Source of the DNA: UBA2991 sp965221735
Lineage (GTDB): Bacteria > Chloroflexota > Dehalococcoidia > Tepidiformales > Tepidiformaceae
Direction of reading: 5' to 3'
Assembly: GCA_965221735.1 (NCBI GenBank)
Contig: OZ244910.1
Location: forward strand, 1-64,000
DNA: 64,000 nucleotides
Shown here: positions 40,807 through 49,579 of the stretch, one piece after another
Numbering within the stretch: position 1 is the first letter of the stretch
Layout of the letters: each line of letters opens with the position of its first letter
Notes under the pieces: generated by a model
Told to the model about the DNA's origin: nothing
The model's input: only the letters and a program-made list of their open reading frames with translations
Databases searched by the model: none
Translations under genes and position numbers: made by a program

Positions 40807-42957
40807 CTAGAACATCACCAGCGTGGCGGGGGCGATCATCCTGATCCAGTAGATGCGGTACGGGTGGAGGCCGCCGAAGTCGTTCAGCGCCGGCGCCGAG
40901 CCGGGCAGGTACGAATCCCAGAGCCCCGTGAGGTTGTCGTAGCGCAGAACCTGGTCGTAGCGACCGGCGATGCTGGCCAGGGCCGCCTCCACCGGCCGCG
41001 ACGCGCCCGTGTAGACGACCGCGTTCCACCCCTCCACCAGCTCGACGCGGCGGCCGGGCGGCTCGTCCGGGTTGGCGTCGAACACGCCCCCGCCGTTGCT
41101 GTAGACCCAGAGCGCCTGGTAGCGGGAGAGCTCGGCCAGCGTCTGCGCTTCGTCGGGCGCGCCCGGGTAGTAGAGCTGGAACGCCCCGCCGCCCTCGGCG
41201 GTGGGGTCCCACACGGCGACGGCGGACCAGCCCTCGGGGAAGGCGGCCGCGGCCGCGGGCAGCGACGCCGTCGGGCCGAGGTAGGCGACCTGGCTCCACC
41301 CCGCGCCCAGCTCCTGCGCCACGATCGCGCCCGGCGGCGGGTCGACGCCGTTCACCGTGTACTCGGAGCGCGCGAGGGACTCGTTGGGAGCGCCCCAGGG
41401 CAGGACGGTCGCCGCACGGCGTTCTCCGATGAAGATCTCCACCTCGCGTCCCGGCGCGCCGCAGCCCGGGATCTCGTTCTCGCCGGCGATGCGCAGCGAG
41501 TAGCTGGCCGTCCCGTTCGCGTGCTCCGTCCGGGTGGCGCCGCACTCCACACCGTCGATGAGGGCGCGCACCGCCGTTCCCGAAGGGGGCCGCGTCCAGT
41601 CGTCGAGAGCGGAGCCGCTCACGGTCATGGGGACGCGCTCGAGGGCGGCCTTCATGTCGATCACGCCGTGACCGGCCCAGTTGCCGCCGTGGGCGGCGGC
41701 GGTGGGTTCGCTGGCGGACTCTTGCACGATGTCGATGTACTCCTCCATCGTGAGGTCGGGGTTGCGCGCCATCACGAGCGCGAACAGGCCGGTGACCATG
41801 GGCGCCGCCCAGCTCGTCGCCCCGGGCAGGGTTCCGTAGGGCAGGGAGAGCAGGTCGGAGCGGATGGTGCTGGCCATCCCGCTGCCGGGCGCGGCTACAT
41901 CCACGCCGCCCCCGAAGGAGCTGTAGGGGGCCCAGGCGTTGTCGTTGGCGGGGTCGCTCGCCCCCACGCCGATGACGTTCGGGTACTGCGCGTAGGCCGC
42001 GGGAAAGCCCACGCCCCGCGACGCATGGTTGCCCGCCGAGACGACGATGATGAGGCCCTCGGCGAGCGCATCCTCGATCGCCTGCCGCAGCTCGGGGATG
42101 TCGGCGGTGGGGTCGCCCGGCGAGCTGGCGAGGCTGAGGTTGATGATGTCCGCGCCCATGCGCCGGGCGTAGTCGATCGCCCGCGCGACGTTCGCCATCT
42201 CGCCCGTGGGCTGCGCGTCTCCCGGTCCGCAGTCGAGCGCCTTCAGGATCATGAGGCGCACCCGCCAGGCGACGCCGCTGATGCCGGTGCTGTTGTTTCC
42301 GCGGGCGCCGATGATCCCGGCCACGGCCGTCCCGTGCGAACCGAGCGCGTCCGCCGTGCCGTCGTCGTCCTGGACGTCGCCGTTCGGCGTGCTCGAGGTG
42401 TAGCCGCACTCGGTGATGCGCTTGGGCGTCAGGTTCACGAACCGGCAGCCGTGTTCGTCGTCGATGCAGCCGTTGTTGTCGTCGTCGACGCCGTCGTTGT
42501 CGGCGTCGTTGGGATTCCGCCAGAGGTTCGCCACCAGGTCTTCGTGCCGGAGGTCGATCCCCGAGTCGATCACCGCGACGATGATGTCCTCGGCGTTGGT
42601 GGTGATGTCCCACCCGCCGGGCGCCCCCACCGGCCCGAGGTAGGGCGCCTGCGCGCTCGCGTAGAACGCGTCATTGGGGTCGCCGGCGGCGGTCACCGTG
42701 GGGTTGGGCGAGACGCTGGCGATGCCCGGCTGCTCTTCGAGCCAGTCCAGGTAGGCCTCCGTCGTCATCCCTTCGGGCACGGGCAACTGGCGGTAGCCCC
42801 GGCCGTCCAGTGAGGACGCGTCCTCCGCGCCCGACGCCAGGCGAACGCTAACCCAGTGCTCGCCGGCCGGTTCGGCGGGGGCGGCGGCCGGCTGCGCCGC
42901 GACGATCGCCGCCAGCAGGGCCAGAGCGGCCAGGAGTCGGATCGTGTGTTTCGCCAC
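40807..42957 (-). CDS. Secreted subtilisin-like serine protease (S8)
   Basis: From GTG 42957 the 716-residue product has a signal peptide (KHTIRLLAALALLAAIVAA) and a short pro-region (about 30-92, fervidolysin-like). The S8 domain has Asp131 (AVIDSGID), His208 (SHGTAVAGI), Asn310 (SAGNH) and Ser382 (GATSWAAPM). A Cys-containing, Asp/Asn-rich insertion at about 150-172 (NDADNDGVDDDNNG) looks like a calcium loop. About 300 C-terminal residues of beta-rich modules follow (including AGWSQVAYLGP and EGWNAVVYTG). The frame is open upstream, but that region has no signal peptide at its start and is antisense to rlmB. Confidence 0.92.
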   Translation of the reverse strand: MAKHTIRLLAALALLAAIVAAQPAAAPAEPAGEHWVSVRLASGAEDASSLDGRGYRQLPVPEGMTTEAYLDWLEEQPGIASVSPNPTVTAAGDPNDAFYASAQAPYLGPVGAPGGWDITTNAEDIIVAVIDSGIDLRHEDLVANLWRNPNDADNDGVDDDNNGCIDDEHGCRFVNLTPKRITECGYTSSTPNGDVQDDDGTADALGSHGTAVAGIIGARGNNSTGISGVAWRVRLMILKALDCGPGDAQPTGEMANVARAIDYARRMGADIINLSLASSPGDPTADIPELRQAIEDALAEGLIIVVSAGNHASRGVGFPAAYAQYPNVIGVGASDPANDNAWAPYSSFGGGVDVAAPGSGMASTIRSDLLSLPYGTLPGATSWAAPMVTGLFALVMARNPDLTMEEYIDIVQESASEPTAAAHGGNWAGHGVIDMKAALERVPMTVSGSALDDWTRPPSGTAVRALIDGVECGATRTEHANGTASYSLRIAGENEIPGCGAPGREVEIFIGERRAATVLPWGAPNESLARSEYTVNGVDPPPGAIVAQELGAGWSQVAYLGPTASLPAAAAAFPEGWSAVAVWDPTAEGGGAFQLYYPGAPDEAQTLAELSRYQALWVYSNGGGVFDANPDEPPGRRVELVEGWNAVVYTGASRPVEAALASIAGRYDQVLRYDNLTGLWDSYLPGSAPALNDFGGLHPYRIYWIRMIAPATLVMF

Positions 42958-43204
42958 GAAGCGCGTGCTCAAGCCCTGGTCCCGGTCGTCGGCATCAAGT
43001 GAGGTTCCTGGCGGGGTCACATGCCCCGCTCGTGAGATGGTATCAAGCCCGCCCCTGCCGCCGTCGCGCCGTCCCGGTGCGAGACAGGGCGCATTGGCAG
43101 TGGCAAGGTTGGTCTGAGTGTAGGGCAGCCCGGCACGAGCGTCCCCCCGGAAGGTGAAGGAGCGCTTGCCCAGGAGCCGCTGCCCGGAGCGGAGCGAACG
43201 ACGC

Positions 43205-43960
43205 ATGGCGCGCCAGCGACCCAAACCCAGGGCCACCCCCGACGACCTGGCCTTCGGCGTGCACGCCTGCCAGCAGGCCCTGCGCCAGGGTCTGGCGAAG
43301 CGCCTCCTGCACGCTGAAGGCGCCTCCAACCGGCGCGTGGCCGCCCTCGTCGAGGACGCGGCGGCCCAGGGGCTGCCCGTCGAGGCGGTCGATGCCGAGC
43401 GGCTCGCGGAGCTGACGGGCGGGGGCGTGCACCAGGGCGTGCTCGTGCGTCTGCGGCGGCTGCCCGCCGCCTCCATTCCCCGCAAGGCGACCGGCCCCTC
43501 GCTCGCGCTCGTGCTCGACGGCGTCACCGATCCGCAGAACACGGGCGCCGTGCTGCGCGTCGCCGTGGCGACGGGCGCCGAGGTGGTCGTCCTGCCGCCC
43601 CGGCGGGGGGTGGCCCTCACGCCGGGCGTCCATCGTGCGAGCGCGGGGCTCAGCTTCCTCGCGCCCGTGGCCGCGCCCCAGAACCTCGCCCGCGCGCTGG
43701 CGCAGCTCAAGGAGGCGGGCTACTGGGTGGTGGCCGCCTCCCCCGGCGAGGGCGCCGCTGACGCCACCGGCTTCGACTGGCCCGACTGCACCGCCCTGGT
43801 CCTGGGTGGGGAGGAGCGTGGCGTGAGCCGCCTGCTGAACGAGGCCAGCGACTTCCGCGTGCAGCTCCCCATGGACGACCGCGTGGATTCGCTCAACGTG
43901 GGTGTCGCCTGCGGCGCGCTGGCCTACCTGTGGCGGGCTCGCTGGCCCGCTAGAACGTGA
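43205..43960 (+). CDS. rlmB: 23S rRNA (guanosine-2'-O-)-methyltransferase RlmB-type (SpoU family)
   Basis: The 251-residue product has an N-terminal substrate-binding domain (FGVHACQQALRQGL) and a C-terminal SpoU knot. Motif 1 is LVLDGVTDPQNTGAVLR, motif 2 is LVLGGEERGVSRL and motif 3 is DSLNVGVACGALAYL. These make the trefoil knot that binds SAM. Related TrmH-type tRNA enzymes are possible, but the N-terminal domain favours RlmB. ATG 43205 is chosen; an in-frame ATG at 43154 would add 17 polar residues. It converges on the following gene with an 11-nt overlap. Confidence 0.9.
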   Translation: MARQRPKPRATPDDLAFGVHACQQALRQGLAKRLLHAEGASNRRVAALVEDAAAQGLPVEAVDAERLAELTGGGVHQGVLVRLRRLPAASIPRKATGPSLALVLDGVTDPQNTGAVLRVAVATGAEVVVLPPRRGVALTPGVHRASAGLSFLAPVAAPQNLARALAQLKEAGYWVVAASPGEGAADATGFDWPDCTALVLGGEERGVSRLLNEASDFRVQLPMDDRVDSLNVGVACGALAYLWRARWPART

Positions 43961-46367
43961 TCCGGCGGAGCTGCTCGCCGCTGATCACCCAGCCGAAGCC
44001 GTCGCGCATCGCGAAGGCCGTCAGGTTCTCCAGCTCCGCGTGGCGGTACTGGCGCGCGAAGGTCCCGTCCTCCGCCAGGACGACGATGCGGTCGGCGCTC
44101 GCGTCGAGGATGGCGATCTCGCCGGCGAAGCCGCTCGTGTGGGGGGTGGCCGCGGCGGTCAGGGGTGTGTCGATGCCGGCCTGCGCGAGCAACAGCGTCA
44201 GCTCGCCGCTGTAGCGCCGGACCGAGCCGTCCGCGCCGGCCGTCAGCAAGACCCCCGCGTCCACCATGATGCGCCTGGCGTTCGCGAGCTCGGGTCCCTG
44301 GTGCACGACCGCGGGAGCAAGGCTGAATCCCGAAGGGCTCGCGGCGAAGCTGTAGACCGTCGTGTTGGGCGCATCGAGCACGTAGAGCAGGCCTTCGGCG
44401 AAGTACATGTCGGTGACGGTGAGCCCCTCGGGCCGGGCAAACTCGATCTCGGCGACCCATCCGGCATCGCTCCACGTCCACAGTCCTCCTCCCTCATCCA
44501 CGATCAGGAGGGCGGAACCGCCCGGGCGCGAGACGTCGGCGAAGGTGATGGCCGCGGGCGCCAGCGGGGTTTCCTCCCCGGCGGCGAACACGGTCGCCTT
44601 CTTGCCCGTCGAGAGCGTGATGGAGATTACCTGGCCTCCGCCGGAATCGAGCAAGTAGGCGTGCGAGGCGCTGACCACGAGCTGGCGGGCCGCGATGGGC
44701 GCTTCGCCGAACCCCCGGAGGTCGGCGAACGTGCGGATCTGCATCGGCGCCACGATCGCGTCCAGGGCCGCGAGTTCACGGTCGGCCTGATGCAGGAGGG
44801 GCTCGGCGAGGCTCGCGCCCCCCGCCAGCGCTGCCGCCTCCAGCAGGATGCCGCGCGCCCGCGTGAGCGCCGCCCGGCGCAGGTCGCCCTGGTCGACGGC
44901 GTTGGCGGTCGCGATCTCGCGCTCCGCCTCGCCGATGAGTCGTGAGAGGCGCGTCGCCTCGTCGCTCTCCAGCAATCCCGGGAGGACCGCCCAGGAGACG
45001 ATGCCGCCGAGGAGCAGGAGCGCGACCAGCGCGGCCAGCCAGGCGGGCGGCGAGAAGCCTCCCCCCGCTGTCTCCGTACGTCCGCCGGTCCGCATCCCTC
45101 CGCCCATGCTCCTGCGCGCCCGCACCACCGCGCCGCCCGTGCGTGGCCCCGCCGCGAGGCTCCCGGAGGTGGGGACGTTGGTCGTGGCCGAGAGCTGCAT
45201 GCGTCGATCGGCGGCCAGCTGGCCGACCGGCGCCGCCCCCGTGTGGTGCGATGTCACGGGCGGTGCGGGCGGCTGGCGCACGTGCGCTACCTGCCGGAAG
45301 AAGCTGGATCCGCCTCCGCCGCGGAGGGTGGCGGAAGGAAGCTGCGGGACCGCGCCGCCATCGCCCACGGCCCGGCGCAGGGGCGGGAGATCCTGCGCCA
45401 TGGAAAGGGGGGTCGCCTGCGGCAGCTCCGCATCGACCCGCGACCGGGCGTCGACGTCCTCCAGCCGCCGGCGGGCGTTGTCGAGAGCGGACGCTTCGGG
45501 GACGCTCTCGACGAAGAGGCTCGGCTGGAAGTCCGGGGCGGAACCGCCGGCGGGCGCCTCGCCGCCGATGACGGGCCCCTCGTCCTCCGGCTCGCGCGCG
45601 GCCGGCGGAGGCGGTGGCGGCAGGATCTCCTCGCCCGCCTCCGGAACCCCCACGAGCAGGACGGCCGCGTCGCGCAGGTGCGTGATGCGCCGGTAGAGGT
45701 TGGGAAGCACCTCCGGCAGCGAGCGGTTGAGGATGTCCGCCAGCGCTTCTTCGCTCAGGGACTCGGTGATGTTGGTCGTGACCAGCAGGACGCGGTCGCC
45801 CGGGGCGAGCGTGAGCGACGTGAGCAGGGGCTGGCCCGGTTCGAGGCCGTTCATCGGCTCGGCGTGCTCGTCGTCGGGCTCGTGGAGGGTGAGGGTGTCC
45901 CCGGAGGCGTGGAGGATGCTCGCGGGGCCGCGCGCGGCAAGAACGATGCGGTCGCCCTGCCGCGCCAGGCATCCGAGGCCCAGCCCCACGCGATGCTGCG
46001 AGACGCTGCGCGTGTTCCAGTCCAGCAGGGAGCGCTGGGCCTCGCCGAAGATGGCGATGAGCGCCCCCGTGAGGCTCAGGTTGAGCGTCTTCCAGGTGCG
46101 CTCCGCCTGCGAGACGAGGTGGCCGGCGTACTCATGGGCGGCGGGCGTCGTCCCCTCCGCCAGCGCGAACAGCTCGCAGCGCTCCGCCCCCGTCCCGTTC
46201 CCCTCGGCGATGCCGATGGTGGCTCCGCGCTCCTGGGGCTCGTGGGAGACGATCGCGAACTGGCCGACCTGCAGGGCGTCGTTCAGGGCCTTCCTCCCCC
46301 GGCAGGCGACCCCAGCCCGCAAAGGCGCCCGCTCGCTCGCCCGGGACACCCTCCCGCCTGGGCACAC
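43950..46367 (-). CDS. Phosphatase-like domain, transmembrane helix and surface propeller, 805 aa
   Basis: Residues about 30-265 resemble a PP2C-type phosphatase fold that has lost its metal-binding Asp motifs (phrases such as VGLGLGCLARQGDRIVLAARG and LAPGDRVLLVTTNITESL fit the later PP2C strands). A disordered Pro/Arg-rich stretch follows (about 265-465), then one transmembrane helix (WLAALVALLLLGGIVSWAVL) and a helical coiled region. A C-terminal six- or seven-bladed propeller (about 560-805) completes it. The topology implies an internal pseudo-phosphatase domain linked to an external sensor. No kinase is adjacent. The start codon is uncertain, and TATAGT lies 15 nt before GTG 46367. Confidence 0.72.
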   Translation of the reverse strand: MCPGGRVSRASERAPLRAGVACRGRKALNDALQVGQFAIVSHEPQERGATIGIAEGNGTGAERCELFALAEGTTPAAHEYAGHLVSQAERTWKTLNLSLTGALIAIFGEAQRSLLDWNTRSVSQHRVGLGLGCLARQGDRIVLAARGPASILHASGDTLTLHEPDDEHAEPMNGLEPGQPLLTSLTLAPGDRVLLVTTNITESLSEEALADILNRSLPEVLPNLYRRITHLRDAAVLLVGVPEAGEEILPPPPPPAAREPEDEGPVIGGEAPAGGSAPDFQPSLFVESVPEASALDNARRRLEDVDARSRVDAELPQATPLSMAQDLPPLRRAVGDGGAVPQLPSATLRGGGGSSFFRQVAHVRQPPAPPVTSHHTGAAPVGQLAADRRMQLSATTNVPTSGSLAAGPRTGGAVVRARRSMGGGMRTGGRTETAGGGFSPPAWLAALVALLLLGGIVSWAVLPGLLESDEATRLSRLIGEAEREIATANAVDQGDLRRAALTRARGILLEAAALAGGASLAEPLLHQADRELAALDAIVAPMQIRTFADLRGFGEAPIAARQLVVSASHAYLLDSGGGQVISITLSTGKKATVFAAGEETPLAPAAITFADVSRPGGSALLIVDEGGGLWTWSDAGWVAEIEFARPEGLTVTDMYFAEGLLYVLDAPNTTVYSFAASPSGFSLAPAVVHQGPELANARRIMVDAGVLLTAGADGSVRRYSGELTLLLAQAGIDTPLTAAATPHTSGFAGEIAILDASADRIVVLAEDGTFARQYRHAELENLTAFAMRDGFGWVISGEQLRRITF

Positions 46368-46507
46368 CTGTCCTGGCGCCGGACTATACGACGCCCCCTA
46401 CCGGCCAGACGGCCCGGCATTCGATTTCGCCCTTAAATTCCTGGCCGTCTGACGAGACCTGGCCAGTCTTCCGGCGAGATGCATGCTCTCCGGACCGGGC
46501 GCGGCGC

Positions 46508-47455
46508 CTACTCCTGCCGCGCGAGCGCTCCCAGCAGCTCGATCGTGCGGTCGGCGGCGGCGGGATCGCTCTCGAGGCGGATCACCCCCGCGAGCATCTC
46601 GTTGACGCCGGACGACGGCAGCCTGCGGATGCGCTCGGCGACGGCTTCCTCCGAACCCTGGATGACCAGCGCGTCGGACATCGCCCGCGAGAACGTGCCG
46701 TCCTCGGCCTCCGGGAAGCCCGCGTCCTGCCACATGGCGGAGTAGTACGGGAGCCTCGGGTAGAAGCCGAGCTGTTGCTGCGCCGCTTCCCAGACCGCAT
46801 CCGCGTCATCCGAGACCACGACGGGGACGTGCGCCACGAGCGCCGGTCGCTCCCTGCCGGCCGCCTGCGCGCCCTCGTCCATGGCGGGCACGGCCACGCG
46901 CTGCAGGTGCGGCAGGGGGCTTACCCAGGAGATGGCCCCATCGGCCAGTTCGCCGCAGAGCCGGTAGGCGTTCGGCCGCAGGGCCGAGGCGAGCACTTTC
47001 ACCTGCGTGGGCGCTTGCAGTTGCGCCTCGCAGTGCAGCCGCTCGCCGTGAAACTCGACCGAGCCCTCCTTGAGGATGGCGTTCAGGATGGTCAGGTACT
47101 CCCGCAGGTGCTCGAGGGGCCGCACGAACTCGAACCGGTACGTCGCTTCCACCGCGGGCTTGTGGCTCGGGCCGATGCCCAGCTTCAGCCTGCCCGGAGC
47201 GAGCTGGTCGACCACCACCGCGCCCTGCACCAGGGCCAGCGGGTGGCGGGGGAAGGTGGGGATGATCGAGGTGCCGAACCCGATCTGGTCCGTGTTGCCC
47301 GCAGCCGCCGCGAAAACGGCGAGCGGGTCGGGAGCGGGGCCGCCGCTCGTGAGCCAGGCCGTGTTCACGCCCGCCCGATCCGCCGCCACGATGCCGTCGA
47401 TGAGGCCGCTGGCGTCTCGCGCCAGGATGTGGGTTCCGATTGTCAGATTGTTCAC
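46508..47455 (-). CDS. LLM class (F420-dependent type) flavin-dependent oxidoreductase
   Basis: The 315-residue TIM-barrel product has the bacterial luciferase-like pattern: TIGTHIL at the start, IGFGTSIIPTFPRHPLALVQGAVVVDQLAPGRLKLGIGPSH in the first half, and LREYLTILNAIL. A C-terminal GSEEAVAERIRRLPSSGVNE follows. The motif around GIGPSH is typical of F420-using members, but F420 versus FMN use cannot be decided. GTG 47455 is chosen as it begins at the first conserved strand; the frame is open upstream. No substrate can be named. Confidence 0.87.
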   Translation of the reverse strand: MNNLTIGTHILARDASGLIDGIVAADRAGVNTAWLTSGGPAPDPLAVFAAAAGNTDQIGFGTSIIPTFPRHPLALVQGAVVVDQLAPGRLKLGIGPSHKPAVEATYRFEFVRPLEHLREYLTILNAILKEGSVEFHGERLHCEAQLQAPTQVKVLASALRPNAYRLCGELADGAISWVSPLPHLQRVAVPAMDEGAQAAGRERPALVAHVPVVVSDDADAVWEAAQQQLGFYPRLPYYSAMWQDAGFPEAEDGTFSRAMSDALVIQGSEEAVAERIRRLPSSGVNEMLAGVIRLESDPAAADRTIELLGALARQE

Positions 47456-47599
47456 GTCTACCCTTTCAGGAGCGGCCCTTGTCGGTCGCTCCTGCGACCG
47501 TAGCACACGCCCCGGCCCCGCTGCCGGAGCGACATCCGCCCCTCGGCCCTTGCCGGGGCGCCGCCCATCCTCGCCCGCACAACTTCCGAGGAGGATGGA

Positions 47600-47740
47600 A
47601 TGCGAACGTTTCTCTTGACCTACGCGATGACGGTGGGCGTGCTCCTGCGCGCCGGCGCCGGCCTCGCCCTGCACGGCCTCCTGCGGCCTCGCAGCGACTG
47701 CGCCATCGAGCACGCCACCGGCCGGGTGGCGCGCGCATGA
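47600..47740 (+). CDS. Very small membrane protein, 46 aa
   Basis: GAGGAGG lies just upstream of the ATG and the product is MRTFLLTYAMTVGVLLRAGAG followed by a short basic tail. One hydrophobic stretch near residues 4-28 suggests a single helix. The stop overlaps the next ATG by 4 nt. No family is recognised. The strong ribosome-binding site and the coupled downstream gene support a real gene. Confidence 0.5.
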   Translation: MRTFLLTYAMTVGVLLRAGAGLALHGLLRPRSDCAIEHATGRVARA

Positions 47741-47973
47741 CCAGCGCGCAGATCGCGGTCGGGCGCAACATCGTCAACGTCATCTCCGTGCTCGCGCTCG
47801 TGCTCGTCGTCTCGCTCGTGGGCCTCATCGCCCTCGGCGCCGTCGACGGCGACGCGGGCGTGCGCGGCACCCTGACCCACGTGCTCGAGACGGTCCTGGG
47901 CGTCTTCGTCGGCCTCGCCGCCGGCCGCCTCACCAGCACCGGCGCCGGCAAGCCCGCGTCCTCCGGCAGCTAG
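47737..47973 (+). CDS. Small two-helix membrane protein, holin-like size (78 aa)
   Basis: Two hydrophobic segments (about 11-36 and 46-63: VNVISVLALVLVVSLVGLIAL and VLETVLGVFVGLAAG) are separated by a short acidic loop. The C terminus is Ser/Gly-rich. Length and layout fit small phage holins or unassigned small membrane proteins; holin identity is only a suggestion. ATG overlaps the preceding stop (ATGA), so the two small proteins are co-translated. Confidence 0.6.
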   Translation: MTSAQIAVGRNIVNVISVLALVLVVSLVGLIALGAVDGDAGVRGTLTHVLETVLGVFVGLAAGRLTSTGAGKPASSGS

Positions 47974-48064
47974 GCGATTGGCGGGGCGACGCTCCCCGGG
48001 TGTCGCCCCGCTGACCCGCTTCCCCCGGTACCCTTGCGTCAACACTGGCAACAGGGAGGACGCC

Positions 48065-48709
48065 ATGGAGAAGCTGGTCGACGGCGATCTCGGGATCGTG
48101 CGGGCCGGGCCCGCCGGATTCGGCAACAACATCTACATCGTGATCGACGAGGCGTCCGGCGAGGCCGCCTTCATCGACGCCCCCGACGAGGTCGAGAAGA
48201 GCATCGCCGCCGTCGAGTTCGCCGGCGTCGAGCCCTCCACCATCCTGCTGACGCACTCCCACGGCGACCACACCGCCAGCATCGTCGCACTCAAGGAGCG
48301 CTACGGCTGCCGCCTCATCGGCGATCCCGTCGAGCCCTGGATCCCCGAGGGCCAGCTCGACGAGGCGGTGACCGACGGCGACACCGTGAAGGTCGGCGGC
48401 CTCACGTTCGACGTGGTTTCCATTCCCGGACACACGCCCGCGAGCATCGCCTTCATCCACGGCGCCCACGCCTTCGTCGGCGACACGCTCTTCCCCGGCG
48501 GCCCCGGCCACTCCCGCTCGAACGAGCTGCTCCAGCAGGAGATCGCGTCGATCACCACCCGCCTCTACGCCCTCTCCGACGACACGACCGTCTGGCCCGG
48601 CCACGGCGGCAACACGACGATCGGCGCCAGCAAGGCCGAGTACGAGATCTTCGCATCCCGCGACCACGCCCCCGACCTGCACGGCGACGTCCTCTGGGTG
48701 GAGTCGTAG
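48065..48709 (+). CDS. Metallo-beta-lactamase fold hydrolase (glyoxalase II-like)
   Basis: The 214-residue product has the MBL metal motifs THSHGDHT (about residues 61-68), the middle His in IPGHTPASI, GDTLFPGGPG with the bridging Asp, and WPGHGGNT at the end. The size and the spacing of the last two motifs resemble glyoxalase II-like and hydroxyacylglutathione hydrolase-type proteins. The thiol substrate is not known. ATG 48065 follows GGGAGG at good spacing. It stands alone, followed by an interspersed repeat and a terminator. Confidence 0.9.
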   Translation: MEKLVDGDLGIVRAGPAGFGNNIYIVIDEASGEAAFIDAPDEVEKSIAAVEFAGVEPSTILLTHSHGDHTASIVALKERYGCRLIGDPVEPWIPEGQLDEAVTDGDTVKVGGLTFDVVSIPGHTPASIAFIHGAHAFVGDTLFPGGPGHSRSNELLQQEIASITTRLYALSDDTTVWPGHGGNTTIGASKAEYEIFASRDHAPDLHGDVLWVES

Positions 48710-48741
48710 GAGAGCGCTCGCTCCGCTCGCTGAGTGCAGCG
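48710..48741 (+). repeat. Interspersed GC-rich repeat, copy 3
   Basis: It begins GAGAGCGCTCGCTCCGCTCG and ends CTGAGTGCAGCG, directly after the MBL stop codon. It is nearly the same as copy 1 at 34538. Confidence 0.75.
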
Positions 48742-48816
48742 CCGCGCTGTTGACTGGCCCGTGCCTTCCGCGGGACAATGTTTCGACCGGCCCCGAGGAG
48801 AGCATTCTCGGGCACG

Positions 48817-48849
48817 ACGCCCCAGCCACTTGGCGGGGCGTCTCTTCTT
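48817..48849 (+). terminator. Intrinsic terminator after the MBL gene
   Basis: ACGCCCC (48817-48823) pairs with GGGGCGT (48835-48841), with further pairing inside the loop, and is followed by CTCTTCTT. The T-rich tail is on the plus strand, so it serves the MBL transcript. Confidence 0.65.
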
Positions 48850-49471
48850 AAACCCAGATCTCCGGGCGCCTGAGCGGGTGCCCGGTGGCGCCTGGAACGA
48901 CCCCCGGCAACTGGCTGTTCCTGAGTGCGTCGGCGCCTATGACCATGTGGCTCGTCGATGCCTGGCGGAGCTCATTCGATCGGCGGCCTGGTGGAAACGC
49001 GACGATGACTCGCTTGTCGTAGCGCTCCGTCAAGGCGCGCACTGCTCCGGTCAGGTCTCCATCGGCAGATACGAGGATGGCGGTATCGAACAAGCCGGCA
49101 TGGGCGTCGCACAGCATCTCGACGGCGATGTTGACGTCTGTCATCTTCTCCTCGTAGCCGTGCCCTCTCGGGACGAGGTAGCCGTAGTGGATTGAGACCT
49201 GGGGGAGCGTGGCAAGCGCGTCCAGGTAGGCGTTCTGACGTTCCGGCTTGCCGATGTCGTCGGGATCCGGAGCGACGCGCGCGGTGAAGTAGCGGACTGC
49301 TGCCAGCGCCTGGCCCGGGCGAAGCAAACGCTCGGCGAGGAGGCGAACGTCGAGCCAGTAGTAGCGTCTCCAGCCCTTGGTTCTTAGGCCGTAGAAGAGG
49401 TTGAAGCCGTCGATGTAGACGGCGACGCGAGTTGCCGCGTCCCGCGCTCCTTCTGTTCCGTCCCAGGTCAT
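48848..49471 (-). CDS. NYN domain (LabA/DUF88-type) nuclease-like protein
   Basis: The 207-residue product has the NYN PIN-like core: YIDGFNLFYGL (metal Asp), the middle Asp in KMTDVNIAVEML and LVSADGDL near residue 145, with a C-terminal GRRSNELRQASTSHMVI. Members are predicted RNases; many are linked to mobile or defence contexts, but no neighbour supports that here. ATG 49471 is 7 nt after TAGGCT, so probably leaderless. The frame is open upstream for 700 codons antisense to folE; I reject that part. Confidence 0.85.
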   Translation of the reverse strand: MTWDGTEGARDAATRVAVYIDGFNLFYGLRTKGWRRYYWLDVRLLAERLLRPGQALAAVRYFTARVAPDPDDIGKPERQNAYLDALATLPQVSIHYGYLVPRGHGYEEKMTDVNIAVEMLCDAHAGLFDTAILVSADGDLTGAVRALTERYDKRVIVAFPPGRRSNELRQASTSHMVIGADALRNSQLPGVVPGATGHPLRRPEIWV

Positions 49472-49478
49472 GGCCCAG

Positions 49479-49484
49479 AGCCTA
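49479..49484 (-). promoter_or_regulatory. -10 element TAGGCT of the NYN gene
   Basis: On the minus strand TAGGCT ends 7 nt before ATG 49471. Confidence 0.45.
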
Positions 49485-49579
49485 CCGGCAATGGTTGTGA
49501 TTGGACAGTGTGGGGAAGGGGCCCACTCGGTGGGCCTGCTCCTCGCCACCGCGGCGCGATTCCCGTACGATCCGCGCTT

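Noticed and set aside
42958..43710. Upstream extension of the subtilase frame
   Set aside because: It is antisense to rlmB, and a normal signal peptide begins at 42957.
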